Source of the DNA: Prolixibacteraceae bacterium
GTDB lineage: Bacteria; Bacteroidota; Bacteroidia; Bacteroidales; Prolixibacteraceae
Assembly: GCA_023228025.1 (NCBI GenBank)
Contig: JALOCD010000171.1
Span: 1 to 5,134 of the forward strand
Direction: 5' to 3'
Length of the DNA: 5,134 nucleotides
Shown here: positions 1-5,134 of the stretch, piece by piece
How the letters are laid out: every line of letters begins with the position of its first letter
Numbering within the stretch: the stretch's first letter is position 1
Notes under the pieces: generated by a model
What the model saw: the letters and a program-made list of their open reading frames with translations, nothing else
The model's database searches: none
Told to the model about the DNA's origin: nothing
Translations under genes and position numbers: made by a program

Positions 1-662
1 CACCCCTTATATTCGAAAGTTACAATTATAAATGGGGAAAGATAAAAACTTCATCTATCGGAGATGCTAGTTTACCGTTTGGGGCTCCTATTTCTGATTT
101 AGCCCCCTCAACGTTAATACGAACAGATGGTTCACCAATTTACATCATGGATTATGACGGAACCGTTCTTAAAAAGCGCCATGTGTCCTACGAAGCTTTT
201 ATGGCGTTCGGGTATAGGTGGGAAGACGTAAAATATCTGTCCTCGCATGGTATGCCTGGGTTAACTCATCCGAGCGTTTTATATAAAGACAAGCACCCTT
301 CTGGTTCTTTGGTGGTTATCCCAGGAATCCCCAAGGTATATTTGATAAATAAAGGTCAGTTACATCATATCGTTAGCCCGCTAGCGTTCGAAAGTAATAA
401 TTACGATTGGTCAAAAATAAAAACGGCAACTTCGCAGGATGCACTACTACCTATTGGAGATAGCGTGGACACCAGGCAAGGAACAATGGTTTTGAGTAAC
501 GGTATATTTTTTATTGATTATGACGTCTCGGGTATTCTAAAAAGGCCCGTGGGCCCGTGGGAGTGTTATGCAGACAGGTTCCACTATAACTCGAGCGACT
601 GGTTTAACGTCGCGGATCCATCTTGGCTACCAACTCGTACGGGTTCCCTGTTAACGTGTTAA
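1..662 (+). CDS. C-terminal part of a tandem-repeat, probably cell-surface protein (partial, 5' end outside window)
   Basis: The reading frame is open from the left edge (first whole codon at base 3) to a TAA at 660-662, so about 219 C-terminal residues are visible. An internal ATG at 147 lies inside a repeat and is not the true start. The visible part is built entirely of four related units of about 60 residues. Each has a short strand pair (VYLI, then a turn with Gly, as in PKVYLINKG), a basic or hydrophobic strand (KRHV, HHIV), an aromatic helix-like stretch (AFES, AFMA) and a conserved Y-x-W followed by hxxhK. Tryptophan codons at 33, 219, 408 and 600 mark the period. No catalytic motif, membrane anchor or sorting signal is visible at the C-terminus, which ends in LLTC. 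I associate such repeats with large secreted or wall-binding proteins, but the N-terminal half that would say so is missing. A role in binding cell-wall glycan or another surface ligand is inference. It sits 12 bases upstream of the glycosyltransferase and is probably co-transcribed with it. Confidence 0.75.
   Translation, partial: PLIFESYNYKWGKIKTSSIGDASLPFGAPISDLAPSTLIRTDGSPIYIMDYDGTVLKKRHVSYEAFMAFGYRWEDVKYLSSHGMPGLTHPSVLYKDKHPSGSLVVIPGIPKVYLINKGQLHHIVSPLAFESNNYDWSKIKTATSQDALLPIGDSVDTRQGTMVLSNGIFFIDYDVSGILKRPVGPWECYADRFHYNSSDWFNVADPSWLPTRTGSLLTC
3..659 (+). repeat. Four tandem protein-level repeats, about 60 residues each
   Basis: Suggested units are A 3-110 (truncated by the window edge), B 111-302, C 303-479 and D 480-659. 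The anchor tryptophans are 62, 63 and 64 codons apart. Units A and C are closest (PLIFESYNYKW against PLAFESNNYDW). B and D share a different start (IYIMDYDG...LKKRHV against FFIDYDVSG...LKRPV), so the array looks like an alternating two-unit repeat of about 125 residues. At DNA level, bases 12-50 and 387-425 match at 30 of 39 positions by hand count. D is the most divergent unit and closes the protein. Confidence 0.75.
544..559 (+). repeat. Perfect tandem 8-bp repeat (GGCCCGTG x2) inside the repeat-protein gene
   Basis: GGCCCGTG occurs twice head to tail and forms a GC-rich island in AT-rich surroundings. It encodes part of RPVGPWE in unit D, in the segment that is about five residues longer than its counterpart in unit C. 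It may simply be chance or a small slippage duplication. The downstream frame still gives the expected W motif. Confidence 0.6.
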
Positions 663-674
663 AATATTACGTGC

Positions 675-3236
675 ATGGAGAAACAAAACAGTAATCCTTT
701 GGTTAGTATAATTGTATTGAACTGGAACGGGTTAGAAGACACTAAAAAATGCCTGAAATCAATTGATAACCTTGACTATAATAATCTTGAAGTTATAGTA
801 GTCGACAATGGTTCTTCTGATGATTCAAAAAGCTATCTCAAGAACGTAAAAAATATTATCTTTGTAGATAATAAAGTTAATGACGGGTTCGTTGGTGGTA
901 ATATTCTAGGCCTGCAACAAGCACATGGTGAGTATATACTGCTTCTGAATAATGATGCGGTTATATCTTCTGACTACATAACTATTGCCCTAGGAGAATT
1001 TAGCAAAGGTACAAATATCGCAGCGGTCGGGGGTAAAGCTTATAATTGGGGACCGAATCAAGATGCATATGACCCGTCCAATTCATATTTTAGTTACCAC
1101 AACATAGACCCTTTTACGGCCGAAGCCACTTATCTGCAGTCTGATTCTGGAGTATCACAGAACGTGAATAGCCTTTCTGGATCGTGTGTAATGATCAAAA
1201 AATCAGTTATTGATAAGCTGGGTTTCTTTTATAAACCCTACTTCGCGTATTTCGAAGAGACCGACCTTTTTGCCCGCTATAAAAGAGCTGGGTATAAGAT
1301 AATCTATAGCCCAAAGCTTGTCATATGGCATAAAATAGGCGCTAGCTCTAGCGGTAGCTTTCAATACTACCAACTCTTAAAAAATAGGTTTATATTTGCG
1401 ACACGCAGTTTTGATTTTTGGCATTACAAAAGATTTTTGTATCACTACCTAAAGCTGTCTATCCCCTGTTTGTGGCTATCATTTAAAGATAATAACCAAC
1501 AAGTGATGCATAAGTCATATGCCAAAGCTTTTTTGTTTATATTAGTCACCTGGCCATATTGGGTGCTCAGCAGGTTAGGCATTAAGATTAATCATCCAAA
1601 AAGTTACAACGAGCTAATCACTGTGGAGCAAAAGGGCTTATCCTTCATAGTAGACTGCACTAAATTAGATGATAAAAGCCTAGCCAGAACAATAGACACC
1701 GCAACGTCGCTTTGGCAGTCAAAACCACAGCATGAGTACGTCCTGGTAGTTAATAAAGCACAAAAAGTTGCTTTAAAAGAAAACATATCTGGGATATTTT
1801 GCGTGAGAGATAAAGAACTGTTAGATACATCACCACTTAATGTTGGGTGGTTGAGTTCAGTCAAAGATAAAATAGTTTTTAGTAAATCTCTAAATAATTT
1901 AAATTTAGCCTCTCTGGAAGATGCATCATACCGCGCAACAAGAAATGGCAAAAAAGTAGTTTTCTTTAGCAAAAGCAAAGTTGATGTGGCGGATGCGCTC
2001 CAGTGTGAGAGCTTAATTAGTACCTGCATTATTGATAGGTCCCTGCTGACAACACAGGTTGGTATACAAAAAGACAGGTTTGACGATAGTATCATACGGA
2101 TATTTTGTTATGCTTACGCTGGAAATTTATTATCAGTTGATACGCTCAACAAGTCTGACACTATGCACAGTTCTGAGCTGCTTTCATATAACATCACCAA
2201 CGCCATGCGTGAAGAAGCTAGGCAACAATATTCACACGACAAAAAATATTACAAAGGCGATTCTTGGTGGCACTATTATCTTGATAAACATTACAGGGTC
2301 TCACAGATTGTGGCCACCTCAAAATGGTTGATAAGCATTAAGATACCCCCGAGACTCAAAATAGCTAGGGTAAAAAATGTATTTATCTATGCGGCGACAC
2401 TAAACCGAAAACAATTTGCAACAGAACTCAAACATATGCGTAACGATTTGTTAAAAATGGGATGGCGCGATGATAAGATTACACACCTACAAAAAGAAGA
2501 GATACCAAAAATATGTGACTATTATCTTGAACACCACAAAGACATGCCCGTCTTTATCATCACCAGAGACCGAGTCACAGATTTAAAAAAGCTCATAGCT
2601 TGGCTTGAAACATGTCAGATGACCAAGATTATCATTGTAGACAACGATTCTATCTATCCGCCCTTAAAGAAATATTTAGAAGAGACAAAATACCAGGTAA
2701 TCAATACTAGACAGAATGTGGGGCATAAAGTCATGTGGGAAAGCGGTATAGTAAAAGCACTGGCCCCTTATAGTTTTTATATTGTTTCTGACCCCGATAT
2801 ATTACCAGAAGATAGTGCCACGAACTCTATCATGTATTTTATGGAATTACATAAAAAATATATAGCATACCAAAAAATTGGTTTTGGCTTACGGATTGAT
2901 GATTTACCAGATTGGTTCGAAAATAAAAAAACTGTAATCGATTGGGAAAACCAGTTCTGGAAGACTACCCTAGAAGATAGCGTTTATGATGCGGGGTTAG
3001 ATACAACGTTTGCTGTTTATAAGCCATTTAACTATAAGTATTTTTTGCACCCCAGTATCAGGACCGGCTACCCGTATATCGCGAGACATATGCCGTGGTA
3101 CATCGATAATTCTAAAGAACTGTCAAAAGAAGAACTATTTTATCGCTTAAGAGCCAGCCGGGACGTCTCTACCTGGAATCTCGACTCTCTCCCTGAAAAA
3201 TACGTTAAGGAACTAAAAAGACAAGGTATATATTAG
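675..3236 (+). CDS. Multidomain glycosyltransferase: N-terminal GT2, middle GT-A-like region, C-terminal second glycosyltransferase domain
   Basis: This 853-residue protein probably adds sugars to a cell-surface polysaccharide at the cytoplasmic membrane face. Residues 10-245 form a GT2 (rhamnosyltransferase/WbbL-like) domain: VSIIVLNWNG at 10-19, the nucleotide-binding DNGSSDDS at 44-51, the DxD-position motif NND at 92-94, GSCVMIKK near 169-176, and the EETD acidic motif at 194-197 followed by a WHK. Hydrophobic stretches at 258-270 and 284-299 could dip into the membrane. Residues 320-500 have GT-A-like layout without catalytic motifs. Residues 565-830 form a second glycosyltransferase domain: MPVFIITRDR at 624-633, IIIVDND at 652-658, NVGHK at 681-685, the metal-site DPD at 706-708, GFGLRIDDLPD at 736-746 and RHMPWYID at 804-811. 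I recognise this last family as one that also occurs as a stand-alone glycosyltransferase. The start at 675 is the only ATG between the upstream stop and the first beta strand. No Shine-Dalgarno sequence precedes it, so coupling to the upstream gene is likely. The length is about three times a single GT2 enzyme. The sugar donors and acceptors cannot be read from the sequence. Confidence 0.92.
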   Translation: MEKQNSNPLVSIIVLNWNGLEDTKKCLKSIDNLDYNNLEVIVVDNGSSDDSKSYLKNVKNIIFVDNKVNDGFVGGNILGLQQAHGEYILLLNNDAVISSDYITIALGEFSKGTNIAAVGGKAYNWGPNQDAYDPSNSYFSYHNIDPFTAEATYLQSDSGVSQNVNSLSGSCVMIKKSVIDKLGFFYKPYFAYFEETDLFARYKRAGYKIIYSPKLVIWHKIGASSSGSFQYYQLLKNRFIFATRSFDFWHYKRFLYHYLKLSIPCLWLSFKDNNQQVMHKSYAKAFLFILVTWPYWVLSRLGIKINHPKSYNELITVEQKGLSFIVDCTKLDDKSLARTIDTATSLWQSKPQHEYVLVVNKAQKVALKENISGIFCVRDKELLDTSPLNVGWLSSVKDKIVFSKSLNNLNLASLEDASYRATRNGKKVVFFSKSKVDVADALQCESLISTCIIDRSLLTTQVGIQKDRFDDSIIRIFCYAYAGNLLSVDTLNKSDTMHSSELLSYNITNAMREEARQQYSHDKKYYKGDSWWHYYLDKHYRVSQIVATSKWLISIKIPPRLKIARVKNVFIYAATLNRKQFATELKHMRNDLLKMGWRDDKITHLQKEEIPKICDYYLEHHKDMPVFIITRDRVTDLKKLIAWLETCQMTKIIIVDNDSIYPPLKKYLEETKYQVINTRQNVGHKVMWESGIVKALAPYSFYIVSDPDILPEDSATNSIMYFMELHKKYIAYQKIGFGLRIDDLPDWFENKKTVIDWENQFWKTTLEDSVYDAGLDTTFAVYKPFNYKYFLHPSIRTGYPYIARHMPWYIDNSKELSKEELFYRLRASRDVSTWNLDSLPEKYVKELKRQGIY
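3233..3236. other. Convergent stop-codon overlap (tail-to-tail gene junction)
   Basis: The four bases TTAG hold both stops: TAG for the + strand glycosyltransferase (3234-3236) and TAA for the - strand methyltransferase (3233-3235, read in reverse). There is no intergenic space, and I find no good stem-loop with a T-run within about 40 bases on either side. Transcription from the two sides must therefore end inside, or run through, the opposing gene. Confidence 0.85.
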
Positions 3237-4132
3237 GACTTGAGTTTAGACTTTATATGTCTCGCAGATTTTTTTGATAATTCTTTAAACCTATAGACAA
3301 TACTATGTTTTAATTCCTTCTTGAGTTTATTAATTTCTTTATCTCGATTTTCGAGGGCGAGCTTATGGTTTGTTAGCGTGCCCTCATAAAATGCCTCAAA
3401 ATGATCTATGGGGCTAAAATTAGCTATTTTCATGGGTTTAACCCTGGTGCTTGGCTTCGCAATACCCACAAACTGGAAGGCTGATGCATCTGGTTTAGCA
3501 ATCATTCTATAGAACTTATCTGTCGCCTTAATACCGATTTTATCAAGTTCTCTCTCGACCAGTTTCTTGGGGTAGTCTTTAGTCACAAAATCTAAAGCCT
3601 CGATTTCGTAACCAGCGGCAGAAAATATGTTAAACACTTCGTCCTGTGTATAAAAATGCAAGTGAGTTTTATCAAGCAACCCAGTCTCTGCATATTCGAA
3701 TTTTCCCCCCAGCAATTCTAGCCGTATGGCTATGTGAGCCATGTTCGGTACAGAAAATAATACGCTTCCGTTTTTAGCCAAATGATTTTTGATATTCTTT
3801 AACACCTTGGCCGGATCCACTAGGTGCTCGATTACATCACCAAAGTTTATAATGTCATAATCTTTATCGATGTCATTCAGGTTATTTGTTTCAATATTTA
3901 AATTGTATACTTTTCGCAATTTTTTCTTGGCGGCCTTATAGTCATCATCATCCAGCTCGATACCGTCAACAGCACAATTTTTTCTTTTGATAAGTTCTAC
4001 CCCAAAATTACCGCTGCTGCACCCCACGTCCAACACCTTGGCTTTGTCTGGCACTAAATGAAATATCTTATACCAAGATGTATTTGTGTAGGCACTTTCG
4101 TCTCCGAATGAACTGTCACTATAGTTAGACAT
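3233..4132 (-). CDS. Class I SAM-dependent methyltransferase with C-terminal coiled-coil and basic tail
   Basis: This 299-residue protein probably methylates a sugar or a chain end of a surface glycan. The Rossmann-fold methyltransferase core is clear: motif I VLDVGCSSGNFG at 33-44 (SAM binding), the acidic strand end GIELDD at 57-62 (ribose contact), FGDVIEHL at 97-104, SVPNMAH at 127-133, and GLLDKTHLHFYT at 151-162, typical of the UbiG-like/Methyltransf_11/23 group. After the core (about residue 225) comes an extension with a heptad-like, highly charged helix at about 254-275, then a basic helix rich in Lys and Arg to the end, which could sit on the membrane or contact partner enzymes. The ATG at 4132 lies inside the end of the acetyltransferase gene (8-base overlap). 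An AAAGGA ten bases upstream may serve as its ribosome binding site. Its TAA overlaps the convergent glycosyltransferase stop. The substrate is unknown. O-methylation of a sugar is favoured by context only. Confidence 0.9.
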   Translation of the reverse strand: MSNYSDSSFGDESAYTNTSWYKIFHLVPDKAKVLDVGCSSGNFGVELIKRKNCAVDGIELDDDDYKAAKKKLRKVYNLNIETNNLNDIDKDYDIINFGDVIEHLVDPAKVLKNIKNHLAKNGSVLFSVPNMAHIAIRLELLGGKFEYAETGLLDKTHLHFYTQDEVFNIFSAAGYEIEALDFVTKDYPKKLVERELDKIGIKATDKFYRMIAKPDASAFQFVGIAKPSTRVKPMKIANFSPIDHFEAFYEGTLTNHKLALENRDKEINKLKKELKHSIVYRFKELSKKSARHIKSKLKS

Positions 4133-4691
4133 TACTTAAAAAATCCTTTAAATTGTTTGAACAAATTTTATGAATCCTTTTATGCACATCAGCTTCTCCC
4201 CAATCCCACCATTTTATTTTAAGTAGTTTCTTGATCTGTCTTTTTGGAAATCGATATTTAACTATTTTTGCGGGGTTCCCTGCTACAATCGCATATGCTG
4301 GTACATCTTTTACTACTACCGATCCAGCTGCAATAACTGCGCCATCTCCCACCTTAACACCAGATAAAATAATAGAGCGATACCCTACCCACACATCATT
4401 GCCTATTATCACATCACCCTTGGATGACGGATGCCCCTTAATTTGGTCTGCTTCTGGCCAATAGTGTGGCAAAGCAGGAAATGGGTAAGTCGATACCCAA
4501 TCAACCCTGTGATTGCCACCTAATAATATTGCCACCTCATCTGCGATAGATGTATATTTGCCTATTATTAGATTGCTACCGTCTTCCCAGTCGTATACTT
4601 TTGGATTTCCGTAGGTGTAGTCACCGATTTGGTACTTTTTATCTACCAAGTCTCTTGTGTAGAATTCGGTATAAAAGCCTTTACCCTTCAT
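4125..4691 (-). CDS. CatB-related (xenobiotic/hexapeptide-repeat) acetyltransferase, probably sugar O-acetyltransferase
   Basis: This 188-residue cytosolic enzyme is predicted to transfer acetyl from acetyl-CoA to a hydroxyl of a sugar or polysaccharide precursor. It has the left-handed beta-helix layout of the CatB/XAT family. IGKYTSIADEVAILLGGNH is at 43-61, where H61 matches the catalytic histidine. DWVSTYPF at 64-71 is the family loop. KGDVIIGNDVWVGYRSIILSG is at 91-111, with hexapeptide turns continuing through VGDGAVIAAGSVVVKDV to residue 130. VAGNPAKIVKYRF at 136-148 is the CoA-site end of the helix. The WWDW at 161-164 lies in the usual C-terminal helix. Length is normal for the family. 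Members were first named for chloramphenicol acetylation, but those in glycan loci usually act on sugars, and the neighbours favour that here. The ATG at 4691 overlaps the upstream gene by 11 bases and there is no strong Shine-Dalgarno sequence, which suggests translational coupling. Confidence 0.9.
   Translation of the reverse strand: MKGKGFYTEFYTRDLVDKKYQIGDYTYGNPKVYDWEDGSNLIIGKYTSIADEVAILLGGNHRVDWVSTYPFPALPHYWPEADQIKGHPSSKGDVIIGNDVWVGYRSIILSGVKVGDGAVIAAGSVVVKDVPAYAIVAGNPAKIVKYRFPKRQIKKLLKIKWWDWGEADVHKRIHKICSNNLKDFLSNV
4143..4148 (-). promoter_or_regulatory. Possible Shine-Dalgarno (AAAGGA) for the methyltransferase
   Basis: On the - strand AAAGGA lies ten bases before the ATG at 4130-4132, inside the 3' end of the acetyltransferase gene. 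It is the only purine-rich match to the anti-Shine-Dalgarno that I can see before any start in the window. The spacer is slightly long, so it may be weak. Confidence 0.35.
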
Positions 4692-5134
4692 TGCCGACCC
4701 ATTTATTCTCTAAGTACTTAATACCTTCCCATTCTTCGCCGTTCACTCCAGATAATTTACCCGAACTTATAACAAAGTCTTCGCTATTATTATAGGCCAC
4801 AGGGTCATTCCTATCTTTACCAAAAAGCACCGAATATATCTTATATGCGCCCGGCCCGATATCAAGATTTATGTCAATTTTGGCCTCATTTTTATTAGTC
4901 AAATCTTTTACATTTATAGTATTGGTAGCAAAAACTACTTCATTATTCTTTAAAATAACAATGCCTGCTATTTTAATGTTATTTAATTTTGGCCAGCTAA
5001 GCTTGATTGTCGCTTTATCGCCAATTTTAAAGATGTTGTTTTCTGCATTACCTTTAAGTATTTTTACATCAAATTCCGAAGATGCCCCAGCTTCTGCCGT
5101 GCCTAGATTATCTTTATCATATTCGAATGCTATA
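4681..5134 (-). CDS. C-terminal part of a probable Wzt-like ABC exporter ATPase: polysaccharide-binding domain (partial, 5' end outside window)
   Basis: The frame is open from the right edge (first whole codon at 5131-5133) to a TAA at 4681-4683, giving 150 visible residues. There is no ATG in the visible frame. A TTG at 4902 is inside the domain and is not a credible start. The sequence after a short linker reads as an all-beta sandwich: EFDVKILKGNA at 20-30, FKIGDKATIKLSW at 35-47, IKIAGIVILKNNEVVFATNT at 53-72, AKIDINLDIGPGAYKIYSVLF at 84-104, DFVISSGK at 119-126, and a final W145. The pattern (a 'G' plus alternating strand before a non-specific I.I.d..g..Vf..nT strand, a '.L..G.Y.I' strand and an end of 'F.V..g......W') resembles the C-terminal domain of Wzt, which binds the exported glycan. 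No ATP-binding domain is in the window, so this is inference. Another Ig-like beta-sandwich protein is the alternative. Confidence 0.55.
   Translation of the reverse strand, partial: IAFEYDKDNLGTAEAGASSEFDVKILKGNAENNIFKIGDKATIKLSWPKLNNIKIAGIVILKNNEVVFATNTINVKDLTNKNEAKIDINLDIGPGAYKIYSVLFGKDRNDPVAYNNSEDFVISSGKLSGVNGEEWEGIKYLENKWVGNEG

Noticed and set aside
147..662. A complete 171-residue gene starting at ATG 147
   Set aside because: The ATG falls in the middle of a repeat unit, and the frame with matching repeat sequence continues upstream to the window edge.
1604..2095. 163-codon open frame on the - strand inside the glycosyltransferase gene
   Set aside because: It lies wholly within the strongly supported + strand gene, and its protein is Ser/Leu/Thr-rich with no recognisable motif, as expected for an antisense shadow.
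2059..2331. 90-codon + strand open frame in another frame of the glycosyltransferase gene
   Set aside because: Shadow frame with no motif, no ribosome binding site and full overlap with the real gene.
3219..3275. Bidirectional terminator hairpin at the convergent junction (AGAC...GTCT arms)
   Set aside because: The matching arms are short, AT-rich and interrupted by mismatches, with no T-run placed to support termination.
4231..4795. Two + strand open frames (4231-4464 and 4550-4795) opposite the acetyltransferase and the Wzt-like gene
   Set aside because: Both are antisense to well-supported genes and have low-complexity translations without domain features.
4681..4902. A separate 73-residue small gene starting at TTG 4902
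   Set aside because: The frame stays open to the right edge with no stop, and the upstream residues complete a beta-sandwich domain, so this is the end of a longer gene.
1..5134. Recoded TGA (glycine) as in Gracilibacteria or Absconditabacteria
   Set aside because: No in-frame TGA occurs in any of the five genes although glycine is frequent, so the standard code fits. The lack of TGA stops is unremarkable with five genes.

Overview
The window is fully coding and looks like part of a bacterial cell-surface polysaccharide locus. It holds five genes in two convergent groups. On the + strand are the C-terminal end of a repeat-built, probably extracellular protein (open at the left edge) and an 853-residue multidomain glycosyltransferase. 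On the - strand, reading from the right edge inward, are the C-terminal end of a protein resembling the polysaccharide-binding domain of Wzt-type ABC exporters (open at the right edge), a CatB-type hexapeptide acetyltransferase, and a SAM-dependent methyltransferase. No gene-free stretch exceeds about 12 bases. I see no RNA gene, mobile element or CRISPR array.

Organism: the DNA is AT-rich by eye, the genes are extremely tightly packed, ribosome binding sites are weak or absent, and all five stops are TAA or TAG. The standard genetic code fits, with no in-frame TGA. The repeat type in the first gene (a strand pair reading roughly 'VYLI..G', then 'hV', 'F' and 'Y.W..hK') is one I associate loosely with secreted proteins of Candidate Phyla Radiation bacteria (Patescibacteria, for example Saccharibacteria) and some Gram-positives. 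That assignment is a low-confidence impression, not proof.

How the genes may work together (inference): the - strand set fits an ABC-exporter (Wzm/Wzt) glycan pathway. A Wzt C-terminal domain recognises the finished chain, and an acetyltransferase and a methyltransferase decorate or cap the sugars. These three genes overlap by 11 and 8 bases, so they are almost certainly one transcript with coupled translation. The + strand glycosyltransferase would add two different sugars with its N- and C-terminal catalytic domains. Its middle third looks like a third, catalytically decayed GT-A fold. The repeat protein could be a surface protein made alongside the glycan.

The most interesting points are the possible triple GT-A architecture with a dead middle domain, the two-unit higher-order repeat in the first gene, the same-frame single-stop junction between the first two + strand genes, and the putative cap-and-recognise module on the - strand.
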